Source of the DNA: Fasciolopsis buskii
Taxonomy: Eukaryota; Platyhelminthes; Trematoda; Plagiorchiida; Fasciolidae
Direction of reading: 5' to 3'
Assembly: GCA_008360955.1 (NCBI GenBank)
Contig: LUCM01002214.1
Span: forward strand, 8,721 to 72,720
Length of the DNA stretch: 64,000 bases
The notes under the pieces are model-generated. The model ran no database searches. It saw only the letters and a program-made list of their open reading frames with translations, and was not told where the DNA came from. Positions 12,013 through 23,785 of the stretch are shown in pieces; position 1 is the first letter of the stretch; the number at the start of each line of letters is the position of its first letter. A program made the translations under genes and the position numbers.

Positions 12013-12512
12013 CCTTTGAACGGAGATGACATAAGTGAACATCCAGTGTTCAGAAGAAAAAACAAAATCCGACCTAGTTTTAGTCATCAGATAAGCCTCG
12101 TCAGTCACCTTACCATGGAAACCAACAGTATGGCTGGACAGAATCCAAAGAACGTTTCTGATTAATCTTTTGTTGTTCTGCGACGGGACGGGGGATTAGA
12201 TGTTATGAAGAATGTGAAATTCATCTACGTCTTATCGATGCAAACGTTCATGGTTCGACCCTGGCTTGTGGCGTAGACATTTGGATATACAGTGCGTAAG
12301 TAGACTTCAGTTACTGCACAACATAAATCACTGAAATATAAACGTATACTACGATCATTGAAGTAAATCGAAATGCTATTCTCCAAGTCGAAATCCACGT
12401 TTCGGAAACGCAAGTGACACTGATCATGTGTAGGGTAAAAGCTAGTAGAACTATTAATTGAAACTTTGTCAAGTCTGGTCTTGGAGAACGTCACAAAGTC
12501 TATCTGTCTAAC

Positions 12513-12513
12513 G

Positions 12514-12595
<82 letters not shown>

Positions 12596-12604
12596 TTATC
12601 TATC
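12513..12604. repeat. (ATCT)n tetranucleotide array
   Basis: About 23 units of ATCT/TATC, with one variant unit near 12595, followed by TA-rich sequence and a (TA)n run at 12624-12642. The array stays open in one frame by chance and gives a false repetitive protein. Confidence 0.92.
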
Positions 12605-12796
12605 ATATATGTACATATGCATGTATATATATATATATATACATCGAATTTGTGGCGTCAGGAGTGTACACGGAAGCTGTTCATTCACAGAAGAACCCCA
12701 ACTGTGATTCGTTGATAATTCTTTGTCAGTTGGGCTGAGCCAACCTTAGGAACGAGGGCAGCATGCCCCAAAATATACATGCGTATATATAGAAGC

Positions 12797-12855
12797 AGCA
12801 AGTAGTATCTGGATGAGTGGACAAATTTTGTTCACTCATCCAGATACTACTTGCT
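12797..12855. repeat. 59-nt near-perfect palindrome
   Basis: A 23-nt arm (12797-12819) is exactly complementary to 12833-12855. An inner 5-bp stem (ACAAA/TTTGT) closes around a single T, with one G-T mismatch between the two. The flanks are TA-rich on both sides. The right arm shares GTTCAnTCATCCA with the family E elements at 24.9 and 26.9 kb, so it may be a folded remnant of that family. Confidence 0.75.
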
Positions 12856-13016
12856 ATTTCCACATATACATATATATGTATGTCAACGCACACCACAAGT
12901 ATTGCACATGCAGTCTGACAGTCTGTCTAGCAGTATGCCGTTCTCTGAGCCAGGCAATATCTGGAAAATTAACCAGTTCACACCTAGCGAAGGGTATGGA
13001 TAACCAAACCAGTTGA

Positions 13017-14500
13017 CTATCCCTCAACTTGGCAAACCGGATTGCGTTTCATGAGGTGGTCCAGGCGACAGTGGTAATTCTTAGGCCATACGGCTAAATC
13101 CTACATTCAGTTTTATTTTTGCATTCAAATTGTTTCTCTTTCTGAGCAATTCTTTTCAACTTACAGTTTTTCTTTAATTATTATTCGGCTCTGCAAGGCA
13201 GCAACGAAAATCGAACACGTTCGTGTAAAGTTATTAACTGTGGAAACTTAAATAAACTGGATGCGACGCTTGTACTCCTTCGGTCAATTGACTATACCCA
13301 TTCCAATACAGATATATGATTAGTGTTTATCAGAAACACAATGGATTAATTCCGTGTGTTCGAATAAAAAGAACTGTCTGGATGTATGTTTTGTCGATAA
13401 CGGGAATGTCGGCCGATTACTATCTGTACCGGAAATGTTGTGTTCTTGACAAATTCTTCGTTCCTACCGAATGCATCGCATGGTGTCTTAGCCTCCGATT
13501 CCGTCCTTAATGCATTCAACTTCCGTACTGTAAATCTGCCTCGACTTCCCTTCTATCGTTTACACTTGCTTGCTCGTGGACGAAAATTGAATAACGGCCC
13601 CCAAAGGGGTCACTACAACTTGATTACACTGAAAGCGTTGCGTTCACTTGCTCACTTCCACTATCTTCCCGTTACGGGGCTAAACAGAGCTAGGTATTAG
13701 CTTCAGGGTCGGTCTGTTCATCAGTCTTATTTTTCACTGAAACCGATAGGTTAGGAGTAAAGGGCCGCTGATTAGTTATTCGCGATGAGTGAGTTATTAT
13801 CCTTCAGCAATGCGATAATCCCTGGGATAGGTAACTTTCACCGTCTCACTGAGACTAACTTTCGAAGGTCCACGGTTGCCAGGATGCTTCGTGCATGTAC
13901 ATTCAATTTTGTAGGCAATGTAATCATACATGCATATAACGATGAAAATTAGCTCAAATACGTTCACCAACCGGTAAGTCGAGTCATTCGAAGGAAAGTA
14001 TTGCGACCAGTCGAATTCTATCAACAATCATTGATCGCTCTTTCAGTAGACGCAAGTCATTACGGAAAATAGACCGAACATCTAAAAGTATGGAAGGTCA
14101 CTCGGCATTTACCACTGTTCATCGCTGAACACAGCATGAAAAATGACTATTAATTTTTTGCAAAAATATTCACGCATTTTTTGAAGAAAATCCGAAGCAC
14201 GACTTGCAATATGTATGCAAAATGTAAATAGGGACCTGCCTGCAGCCTGCAACCTGTACCCTGTAGCAGACTAAAACCTCGAGTTTACATTAATACTGTT
14301 CGCGCGGCAGACCCAGGCCGCCACGATAATGCATAGCTGTTATCACAATGACCAAGATGGTGTATTATTAATGACTCCAGGCAGCCCGGGTATGAGGTTA
14401 TGCTATCAAAACTGTACTGTCGCGTGTGTAGCGGGGCTCGCACTCGAACTCGAGTAAGGTGTTTCGAACTGTGCAGATTCTTGATGGGAAAATGGAAGCT
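13017..14500. other. Anonymous DNA
   Basis: Short frames only. No motif, repeat or RNA gene recognised. Confidence 0.4.
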
Positions 14501-15059
14501 TATGCAGGGCTAATTAAAAAATGAAACTGATATTTAGTGGTGGTTGGCGTGTTACTGGACGGATAAGGAACGGCCACCGTACAGTTGGTTAACTATGAAT
14601 AAGCTAGGCTCAATCCTATCAAATAAGCGACTCGGACAAGCAGCGGCAGTGTCGAGAGTGATAGGCTTTCATCTGGCAAGCGATCTTCATAAAAAATACC
14701 GCAAGATCCCGCTGGCAGCACTGCGACGTGGCGAGTTTGGCCCGCCAACTAAATTAGGCTATTGCCCTTTGTCATGTTACACCCACCAGACGAGGTTTTC
14801 CAGAACAGGTGTATGAACCAGCCAGTTGGCTGCCAGCTGGTATGGAAGGCTTCCACTGACTTGCAGAAAGCGATTGGCTACCCAAAAGCTAACGATGTAT
14901 CCTCAAAAACAAGCCCTACTCTGGACCGGGAGATCAAGTAGTACAACAGCCATACCACTACGAATATGACCGATCTTTGAAAGAATGCTTCCGGCTCTTC
15001 TCTTACTTGGGAAAGCGACCTTCGGCCGTACGAAACTGTTTGCTCCTCTACTAACTTGT

Positions 15060-15562
15060 GCTATTATTCTTATTTCTACTCCGCTTCCTTGCATTCTTAG
15101 TCAGCCATGCTAGTGACAGTATCACTGGTATAAGTTCTATTCGTGTTCCCTCACGTATTCCCCTCAGATATCATCCAAATCTCACCGAACCCACTTCCAC
15201 TGTCTGATGCGCATCTTCGTCCTCAATGTCTCTTCAGAGTAAGTATATTCAATGTACAAACATTGGTGCCTGTAGATCAGCAAGGGTGTTTAGCTCGTCC
15301 ACTGGAGACCCTAGCTATCGATTTCTGTTGTGCCTAAGAGAATCGCATTTAAGATTCCAGCTCTATTATCCGACTGACGTTCCCGTTTGGTCCCTGGAGC
15401 TTCGTCTGCGCCCTTCTGGAGACCCTGAGGCTGCGATTTCTGGTGTTGGCTTGGCTGCATAACTTGACCAGGTCTCAGTTGACAGCCGGCTATGCACAGT
15501 GAGACTTAGAGGTTGGTGCAAATTAAACAGTCGTCCCTCTGACAGATACATTAGGAATTTAG
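15060..15562 (+). pseudogene. RTE endonuclease N-terminal remnant
   Basis: Plus-strand translation gives SIFNVQTLVPVDQQGCLA and LAIDFCC, matching the first endonuclease block and the block before the catalytic Glu in the full-length copy at 3771-3061. Further frames carry the Ser-Arg-Leu-Cys-Thr-Val-Arg-Leu-Arg-Gly segment near 15490. Frameshifts and stops are frequent. A family A SINE has landed at about 15563 and interrupts it. The sequence from 14767 may be its leader, but I cannot show that. Confidence 0.7.
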
Positions 15563-15702
15563 GAATCTTTTATCTTTTACTTCCTTTATTAATAAAATAA
15601 CAAATGTACATCATTCTTCAGGAAGGGGGCCAAGGGCCAACAGAGGGCTACCGAGTGTGGAAATTGACCGGCGATGGGAGGACTCCAACCCCCGACCTTC
15701 AC
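15563..15702 (-). mobile_element. SINE family A, cut by assembly gap
   Basis: Read on the minus strand, this ends in the family tail (AGGAAGTAAAAGATAAAAGA) and contains the CTTCCTGAAGAATGATGTAC body and the GTCGGGGGTTGGAGTCCTCC B-box region. The tRNA-like head would lie inside the gap that starts at 15703. Confidence 0.78.
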
Positions 15703-16694
15703 NNNNNNNNNNNNNNNNNNNNNNNNNNNNNNNNNNNNNNNNNNNNNNNNNNNNNNNNNNNNNNNNNNNNNNNNNNNNNNNNNNNNNNNNNNNNNNNNNN
15801 NNNNNNNNNNNNNNNNNNNNNNNNNNNNNNNNNNNNNNNNNNNNNNNNNNNNNNNNNNNNNNNNNNNNNNNNNNNNNNNNNNNNNNNNNNNNNNNNNNNN
15901 NNNNNNNNNNNNNNNNNNNNNNNNNNNNNNNNNNNNNNNNNNNNNNNNNNNNNNNNNNNNNNNNNNNNNNNNNNNNNNNNNNNNNNNNNNNNNNNNNNNN
16001 NNNNNNNNNNNNNNNNNNNNNNNNNNNNNNNNNNNNNNNNNNNNNNNNNNNNNNNNNNNNNNNNNNNNNNNNNNNNNNNNNNNNNNNNNNNNNNNNNNNN
16101 NNNNNNNNNNNNNNNNNNNNNNNNNNNNNNNNNNNNNNNNNNNNNNNNNNNNNNNNNNNNNNNNNNNNNNNNNNNNNNNNNNNNNNNNNNNNNNNNNNNN
16201 NNNNNNNNNNNNNNNNNNNNNNNNNNNNNNNNNNNNNNNNNNNNNNNNNNNNNNNNNNNNNNNNNNNNNNNNNNNNNNNNNNNNNNNNNNNNNNNNNNNN
16301 NNNNNNNNNNNNNNNNNNNNNNNNNNNNNNNNNNNNNNNNNNNNNNNNNNNNNNNNNNNNNNNNNNNNNNNNNNNNNNNNNNNNNNNNNNNNNNNNNNNN
16401 NNNNNNNNNNNNNNNNNNNNNNNNNNNNNNNNNNNNNNNNNNNNNNNNNNNNNNNNNNNNNNNNNNNNNNNNNNNNNNNNNNNNNNNNNNNNNNNNNNNN
16501 NNNNNNNNNNNNNNNNNNNNNNNNNNNNNNNNNNNNNNNNNNNNNNNNNNNNNNNNNNNNNNNNNNNNNNNNNNNNNNNNNNNNNNNNNNNNNNNNNNNN
16601 NNNNNNNNNNNNNNNNNNNNNNNNNNNNNNNNNNNNNNNNNNNNNNNNNNNNNNNNNNNNNNNNNNNNNNNNNNNNNNNNNNNNNNNNNNNNNN
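15703..16694. other. Assembly gap (992 N)
   Basis: A run of undetermined bases. Frames drawn across it are meaningless. The left edge is a SINE and the right edge an RTE tail, so repeats probably caused the break. Confidence 0.98.
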
Positions 16695-16815
16695 GGTTGG
16701 TGTTTCGCGCCTTGCTGATCGGGGTCCGAGAGATGACTATTGCTGTTGGTTGGAATGGGTGAGAGATATGACTAAGATGCGAATTGAGCGGTGCGAGTAC
16801 TGCGTGGCCCCTTAA
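16695..16815 (+). pseudogene. RTE C-terminal tail, right of the gap
   Basis: The frame starts VGVSRLADRGPRDDYCCWLE and ends with a Thr-Lys-Met-Arg segment, the conserved RTE C-terminus (usually Arg-Leu-Pro-Gly-Trp-Gly-Pro-Arg-Asp). It is about 95% identical over 112 bp to 50739-50850, so the two belong to one fairly young subfamily. With 15060-15562 in the same orientation it may be the two ends of one element. Confidence 0.8.
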
Positions 16816-17291
16816 AGATTATCCGAAAACAATCATGGTACCAACATAACAACACGTAAATGGAAATTCAAGGAAGATGAACAAACATTGGAGGTTACAA
16901 ACCACAGCAGAATGACTGTTTTCCCATGAAGAAAACCGACGGTAAGTGGTTTTTAATGTCACTAACGGTTGGTGTATTTTCCAAGATTTAACTGATATCT
17001 GGTAAAAATTCAACCAGCAGTCTTTCATTCAACCTAAACACGTTCAAACTCGCGCTGAAATTGTTGCCAAATTTCAGTCACAAAATCTCAGTTTACTGAG
17101 TCCTATTGACTTCTTCATTTAATCCAGAATTTCCCATGCCTAAATCATCAATCTACTCGTGACAGAAAATTTATGTAAATACGTGAATACTTTATCTCTG
17201 CTGTCGGTTACCGATACTGTTGTCCGATATACGAGCATGTGAAATCCTACATCGAGCATTCACAATGGACATTTATTGTCACTTGCCGCAG

Positions 17292-17956
17292 GGAGTGTGA
17301 CTCATCTGTTCCTGTAAATTTGGATGAATATATTTTCAAAGAACGGTACAAATTACTGAGGCTGTTAATGGTCCATATAATGAAGACCAATTCGTTGTCC
17401 AGACTAGAACTGACCCATCATTTTCTTGAAACATTCAACCCTTCGCTGTGTCAATTACGTGTCTCATTTTCTTCTAGACAAACGTGTGATCGTTCATTAT
17501 TTGTTCCCGGTTCCAAATAGAACTTATTCAGTTCAACCGAGTTTGATTCACACGTACACGAAGAACTTGACCAATCAGAAAATGCATATCGAAAGTATGA
17601 AAACTCAAGTAAAACTAATGATCAGGTGAATGCAATCGATCATTTAGCCTCAAATATTGTCCCAATTTTGCATTGCTGTACACTAGCACGTGTATTACTG
17701 TTCACAAGTGTACGGTGAAGTCAAAGAAAATTGATTGAAAAGCTCTAACCTTTTTGAGGGGACCGTATATGCACATCTATTCCCGGATCCCGATTATTTC
17801 AACGAGTCAGATCAACTCAAGTGGAGGCAGAACTTCCCGAAAATCATTAGTCAGAAAAATGATATTTCCAACATATCCAATTGTATTCGCAAGACTATGA
17901 AGCATTGGGTTGAAGAGATGACGATGTATTTCTTCCAGAGAATGCACTCACCGTAG
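17292..17956 (+). CDS. Unrecognised coding-looking exons
   Basis: I do not recognise a family. Three adjoining frames look coding. The first follows an acceptor (TTGCCGCAG at 17291) and reads ECDSSVPVNLDEYIFKE and onward. The second starts after a strong acceptor (TTTTCTTCTAG, ending 17477), runs 148 nt as KRVIVHYLFPVPNRTYSV..., and ends at 17625 before GTGAAT. The third (17743-17956, to TAG) includes YAHLFPDPDYFNESDQLKW and can join the second in phase, though its acceptor is purine-rich and weak. The join between the first and second is not resolved, so this may be a decayed gene. Confidence 0.33.
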
Positions 17957-18301
17957 GCCTTCAAAATATTCGATCACGTGAGCCTAACGTCAAAATTCTT
18001 CAGTTCATCGAGTTTGAAATATCATCGACTGTGCTTAGATGATTTAGTCTTCGAGGTAAAAGTTGATGAGAAAATGTGTGTTGTCTATTGTGCGCTTGAT
18101 TCCATCGTGTACCTTATGGTCATTAGAAAAGTAGGAAGTATTACTAAAGTGGTTAGACAGATTGGGCTGAATTCATTTGTCTGGAGCGACAACAACGTAT
18201 GCGAGAAACCCGACATCATACCTCTACTTCAGAGAGCATTCCTATTTCACCATGGGAGTGCGTACTTGGCTTCAATCTATCGTTCGCCAGCAAATCGGGC
18301 T

Positions 18302-18400
18302 AATGACATTATATTAATAACATACTGTTATTATTACTATATCGTTAACAATAAAAATCAATAAATAGAGCATCGATTTTTCACTACACTCATTAGGTCG
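18302..18400 (+). repeat. Dispersed repeat D, 3' part
   Basis: Matches the second half of the copy at 8823-8965, with two AATAAA motifs (near 18350 and 18360) and the block GAGCATCGATTTTTC. Apparent polyadenylation signals here belong to the repeat and should not be used as evidence for the exons upstream. Confidence 0.6.
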
Positions 18401-19069
18401 TTCACCCACTTACTCATCATGGCAAATTTCTGGGACTCGACCGCTATATTGCAAAGGTTGCCTAATAATAAAATGACCAGAAAATGGAGGATTCGAACTT
18501 GTGACTGTCACTTCCCTGTACTACGATGTGGATCGTTCTTCTTCATTTGCTGATTAATCAGCCCTTAAATTACACCAATCGAAGTATTCGTATAGTCCAC
18601 ATCGGACGGTATTTTTAAACACACAAATCATATCCTTGACGGAAGTGTAAACTGCAGTGAATAGCCATGGAGTTTAATTATTGATCATTTTAGAGACGTG
18701 TTGCCACGGTCAACGATAACCTACCTCCCACCCTCACCTCCGGGATCAAAACCTTCCGAGTGTGTGTAAAAGTAAGAGGTAAAGGACAGGCATTAACAAA
18801 TAGAAAATTCTATTGCTCAATTATTCTCCCCACAATTGACGGGATCTGATTCCACTTTATGACAGGCGAATGTCGAGCGAGAGGACACCATGTCTGACGA
18901 GCCAAATGTGCTGGGTCGTTGAATAGAGTGCTTTGTGAAGCCATAAAGCATCTTCGGTTTTCTCACACCGGAAAAAAATGGAATAACTTGCGCATATTGA
19001 CTCAAGCTTTTCGTCCCCTGGATTGGAGTAAGAACACTTTGATTTGCAAACACAATCCATGCAGAGCAT

Positions 19070-19115
19070 GGGCTGGTGTTTGTGTGTGTTTGTGTGTGTG
19101 TGTGCATGCGTGTAT
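19070..19115. repeat. (GT)n microsatellite
   Basis: Imperfect GT array with TTTGT interruptions. Confidence 0.85.
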
Positions 19116-19713
19116 ACAGTCCAGGTAATCGTATACACCGATGACAAACACACAAAACACACTAGGCGTGGTGTTTAAAATAAACAGGTCACCCTGATAG
19201 CTAGACTCGAGGCGGCTTTGTTGTTTACAGATAGTTTTTGTTTCCTCGCGCACAACAAAACTCAATGGGCTATCTTTACCACCATTAGGCTGATTCATTC
19301 CCGATAGGCATGAATGTGCTAACAGTATGTTGGCAACGGTTGACAGGTTCAACGGGATATGAAAGCTGACGGACTTGTGAAGTGATGGTGGCCAAAAAAG
19401 ACAAGAAATAGTTGTTTTATTTGTTAATATGAAGTGAATGTGTTGATCGTGGTATGGGTGTTTGGCTGGGTGGGTGGTTGGATGGTTTGGTTCGCGCTTA
19501 ATCGGTCATTCAGAGGGATGAATAAACGAATTGTCAGAGGAACAGAAAGCTAGTTGGATGGTAGCTAGAATTGCTTGTTGGATAAATGGAATGGGAAAAT
19601 AGACAAACAATGAAACCGAAAGAGAGAGCGCAAGTGAAGATGAGATCAGACAATGCCTGAGGGTTGATTTTGGTTCAGACAAACAACAGTCAGAGGTAGA
19701 CGCGACAGGTGAC

Positions 19714-19759
19714 CGTGTGTGTCGGCGTGTGTGTGCGTGTGTGTGTATGTATGTGTGTA
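19714..19759. repeat. (GT)n microsatellite
   Basis: Imperfect GTGT/GTAT array. It is complementary to the (CA)n run at 19880-19910, so the interval could fold back. Confidence 0.85.
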
Positions 19760-19879
19760 ATCGTGCGGCTACGGATGACTACCACAACATTTGTTGTGTG
19801 CATAACGGAGTTGAACTACGAACGATGATATTTGTTGATTATAGACATCCGTCTATTTACCGAACGGTATGTGTACTCC

Positions 19880-19918
19880 TACACACACATACACACACAC
19901 ACACGCACACGAGCACGC
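19880..19918. repeat. (CA)n microsatellite
   Basis: Imperfect CA array, ending in ACGAGCACGC. Confidence 0.85.
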
Positions 19919-20192
19919 ATAAGCACCCCAAAAAACAAAAATGAATCAGGATTTAAATATGCACCATTTCCCCATGCAAATTTTAACTATTTTCTAATCG
20001 GATAAGGAATACATAACATTTTCGAACTTCAGACTGAATCCGTAGGAAGAAACTGTTCCCATCAACGGAACATCGAAAAAGTGATACTCCATATACTGGT
20101 TTTTTTTTGCGAATGATATAATATGAATAACGCATCTTTGTGGGTAAATACAGTAATCCGCAAATGTTCAATTAAATTCTTTGCAAAATTTG

Positions 20193-20280
20193 CCTTGACA
20201 AAGACTATCCACGGTAGTCGACATTTGAGCCAGTTACAATATCGATCAACCACGTGTTTTTATTAGCATTGTGTCAGTTA
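20193..20280 (+). repeat. Dispersed repeat D, 5' part
   Basis: Matches the first half of the copy at 8823-8965, including CTATCCACGGTAGTCGACAT. Confidence 0.55.
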
Positions 20281-20591
20281 CGATAATTTTTCCAGTCCAG
20301 TCAAAACGTTGACTGCATTTCTCTGAACAGTCTACTTTCCGATTAGCAATCAGTCGATAGTACAAAAGTAATACCAAGTAAGGTATTTGAAACAAACATC
20401 ACTGGGAACGGTCATGCACATCAGGCTAGACGACAAATATCGTCTTCGTGCGCTTCTAAAAACAAATTATCTATTCTGGGATGAAAAAAAGCTCGATAAT
20501 TACACTCACTGACTTTGTGATTTCCGAAAATTCTCAGGTACCACCTACGAAGAAATGCCTTGTCGAGACTATCCGCTGGCTGTGGTTAATC

Positions 20592-20756
20592 AGCGGTGGC
20601 CAATCGGGTAAGTTGTGGCGTCTCAACGCGGATTCGAGTCCTCCCACCGCCAGTCAACTTCTTCACTCGGCAGCTCTTTGCTTGCGGCGTTCCCCTTCCT
20701 GAACTATGGTGTACATTGTTACTTCGTTAAGAGAGAGGAAGTAAAAAGATAAAAAA
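20592..20756 (+). mobile_element. SINE family A, monomer
   Basis: GCGGTGGCC opens the tRNA-like head, with B box GATTCGAGTCC near 20630 and a closing CACCGC. The body CTTCCTGAACTATGGTGTAC and tail GAGGAAGTAAAAAGATAAAA follow. At about 165 bp this is the monomer length of the family; no clear target-site duplication. Confidence 0.78.
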
Positions 20757-21469
20757 CAAGTGTCAGACACCAGTGTGATTGCTCTCACTTTCACAACCTA
20801 TGAATGCTTATGATGAATCCCACTGAAAACGTGTATGCAAGTCTGTTAAGAAAACTCGGTTGTCTTGTGCGCTTCGATAAGTCAATTTTTGCGAAATGGC
20901 ATCAAACTGACTCTTCTATGCTGATGTGCTTTTTTGGATCCCACGATGAAATTTTTCTTCCCGTACAGCACATCCCCAGTCGGAAAAATCTCGACATTCT
21001 CCCAAGTATATGGAATATGTTTCAAATAAACAGTTAGACATACAAATCGTTTAGATTCTGTTTTCGTCTTGTTTCTATCCTCAAACCAGACGAGGTGTAA
21101 TCCATGAAACCTGTCTAACCAACTGATCTTTTGCTGGTTAGGGCAGCTATGTTGCACGGTCATTCGACTAGTCGGTGTATTGCTTAAATCTGTTCACTGA
21201 AGTTGTTACTCGGGTCACGGACGATTTTTTTTTCTCGAATCCTTTCCAAATGCTATTTGTTTATTTTGTTCCGCGTCATCCAAACCAAATCACACGGAAC
21301 ACGTATGATTTGCGTATCCACACTGAACAATCGTCAGGATTAGGAACGGTTATAACACCAGGTGTGCTCAACTTTGTCCGCAATCATTTTGATTGCGTAA
21401 GCTGTTGACATCATCGACTATGGTAAATGCAAACACAATCCATCTCACATACACCTTCATGATCTGTTC

Positions 21470-21560
21470 CGTCAGCGTCGTCATCGTCTTTCTCTTCCTC
21501 CGCCGCCTCCTCTTCCTCCTCCTCCTCATCATCATCATCATTGTCATCAACAACAAAGAG
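21470..21560. repeat. TCC/TCA trinucleotide-rich tract
   Basis: A pyrimidine-rich stretch of CTC, TCC and ATC triplets. Either strand gives low-complexity frames (poly-Arg/Met on minus, Leu/Ile-rich on plus) that are not credible proteins. Confidence 0.8.
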
Positions 21561-21814
21561 TCATCGTTGTCGGCTGTTTACACAGTAGGACAAACGATTT
21601 CGAAAGTCCACATTTACCCACGATTCCACGGGAACGACTTCGTTCGTGTTCTTGTGTGCTCGTATGCGGTGTTTGGCATGTGGTGGGTGACCCAGACAGA
21701 GAGAGAGAGAGAGACGGCGGTCAATAGGGGTGCTTACAAGACGAAGTGGAACGAAGGTGAGCAAGCAGGTTGACAGCTCTATAAGACAGACTAATTCGGT
21801 TTGTATGGTTATCA

Positions 21815-21842
21815 CTGTGTGTGCGTGTGTGTGTGTGTATGT
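21815..21842. repeat. (GT)n microsatellite
   Basis: GTGTGC/GTGTGT array of about 14 units. Confidence 0.85.
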
Positions 21843-22088
21843 CTGTCCATATTTGTGTCTGTACCGCTTACTTGTGGTACGTCAATTTGTGTTCGCTTGA
21901 GCGGATAGTAGATGATTATTGATAGAACTCTGAGAACTTAATCTATTTAAACAAAATGTGACGGCAGGTACCAAGACGGATGATTTGTTCATGTGTTTGT
22001 GTCTTGAACGAAAACTGATATCGTATTTTTTCTGTTTGCTTTTCGGTTCCTCGTGTAAATACAAAATAAATACTAAACGTGCATAAGC

Positions 22089-22125
22089 TTGTGTGTGTGT
22101 GTGTGCGTGTGTGCGTATGTGTGTG
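22089..22125. repeat. (GT)n microsatellite
   Basis: Imperfect GT array of about 18 units. Confidence 0.85.
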
Positions 22126-22195
22126 ACCGTTTCGGTGTCGGCTTTTCGGGAGGGCTATGCTCCTTGGTGTAGCGACATTCATGGTTTAAGAAAAA

Positions 22196-22258
22196 CCAAC
22201 AACAACAACAACAACAACAACAACAACCACAACAACGATGACGACGACGACAACAACA
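22196..22258. repeat. (AAC)n / (GAC)n trinucleotide array
   Basis: About ten AAC units, then GAC and AAC units. It produces artefactual poly-Asn/Asp or poly-Val frames. Confidence 0.9.
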
Positions 22259-22931
22259 AATATGTGTGTCAGGGTGTACTTATTTGTTTGCTTTGTTCTT
22301 TTGTTTGTTTGAATGCGCCTTTTGTTAGTATCTAACAGACCGCCATAAGTGGGCGGTTTCCGACTGTTTGGCTGAGAACGTGTGAATGAGTGGTGTGCGG
22401 AACAATTGTGCGTGATTGAGACCAATCTATTGATCACAAGGTTCTAGTGCACCACAAATGGGAGAGATGCCACCTGGGCATTGGAAATTCTCGCTCTAAA
22501 TATTCGGAAAGAGATTGACCAAATTTCGTCAAAAAAAAGTAAAAGCTTATCTCGGTCACCTCACGGTTGTCACAATTCCAATTGCCCGTAACTGAAGCAT
22601 AATCATGAAAAATTGAAGTAAGAAATTGTTGATTCCATTTGATGACATCTGTGCAATGGTTTTGTTCAGACACAGCCCAAGATGACCCAGTTGTTCATGT
22701 GTTTATTCTCCGATTCTTTTAACTTGGTCTTGAGGCCTGTCTGGTACAGAGCAAATGATGACGATCAAATGGTAATGCGATATTTCCACGATGTTCATAA
22801 ATGCCCCTGAGCTTGGTTTCGGACTAAGTGAATTAACGTGGAATTGTTTCACCATATCCTCTGGTGAGATACAAACGCCCATAGTGATGAATAAATAGTC
22901 ACGCGAAGTCGCAGGTATATCAGCGAATCCG

Positions 22932-22951
22932 ACCGGCAAAGTTTTGCCGGT
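22932..22951. repeat. Perfect 9-bp inverted repeat
   Basis: ACCGGCAAA and TTTGCCGGT separated by two bases. No T-run follows, and no function is inferred. Confidence 0.6.
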
Positions 22952-23785
22952 AAAACCTAATAAACATTTTATTTAGTTCAATAAGACAGAACAGAACAAA
23001 ACACAGACACTACTAGATATATTTACACTAGCTGGATGTTGGACGTTTGAACACATTCCGAACTGGCTGCCTAAGATGAAGCGGGACTTTTCTGAGAGCC
23101 ACCAAACCCGGATTTCGAGATCACCCACGGGCGAAACTCAGTAAAAATGCAGCAAGCACAAAGTTAACTCAGTGATGTCTTGCAAACCGTTATTGCGTAC
23201 TCGCGATTCGAAACAACTAGCCTCCCGTGAGTTGTTGTTTATCAGACCATGTAGCCCATTTTCATCCGCGTAATAAATACTGACACAACCAACTAACCTT
23301 TATTATATTCCACTTTAACCTTGTAATTGATCACAGGGATCTCGTCATCCAAACTGAATTCCTTCGAACCCATCAAATTTCTCTAGTATTCTATTGCATC
23401 GTATTGTATCTTATTATACTCTAATGTCGTGTGTCCCGTTACACTACAGTGTAAGTAACACTCTTAGTTACCAGTGACCTCCTTCTTCAGTTGTGGGCAC
23501 AAGAGTTCTGTAGGCGTTTGACCCGAGGTAAGGTGTCAAAATTCATACCGTATGAGTAGACGAGAATGACACGGTGATAAGTCCGTGTTCCAAGGATGAT
23601 TCTGTTCTCCTAATCTCTTGAGCGTCAAGACCATACCAAATTCAACAGTTCGTTAGGCAATTCAAGTAAAACTAAAGCCAACTAGGAGGGATGACATGCA
23701 ACCAATTGACGCATGAACCCGCAACGAAAAGGCTGAAAATCCTGTATGAGCAGGCATCGAGGAAATTATCAGCAAAATATCCTGG

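Noticed and set aside
12466..12738. Repetitive Tyr-Leu-Ser-Ile protein
   Set aside because: Translation of the ATCT array.
15604..16815. Three long plus-strand frames (353-403 codons)
   Set aside because: They are open only because they cross the run of N; the real sequence on either side is SINE and RTE.
18460..18560. SINE family A fragment (minus)
   Set aside because: Only GTTCGAATCCTCC and a little before it match; too short to call with confidence.
21368..21556. Arg/Met-rich minus-strand protein
   Set aside because: Translation of the TCC/TCA trinucleotide tract.
22093..22335. Poly-Asn/Asp protein
   Set aside because: Produced by the GT and AAC arrays read in frame; no splice or homology support.
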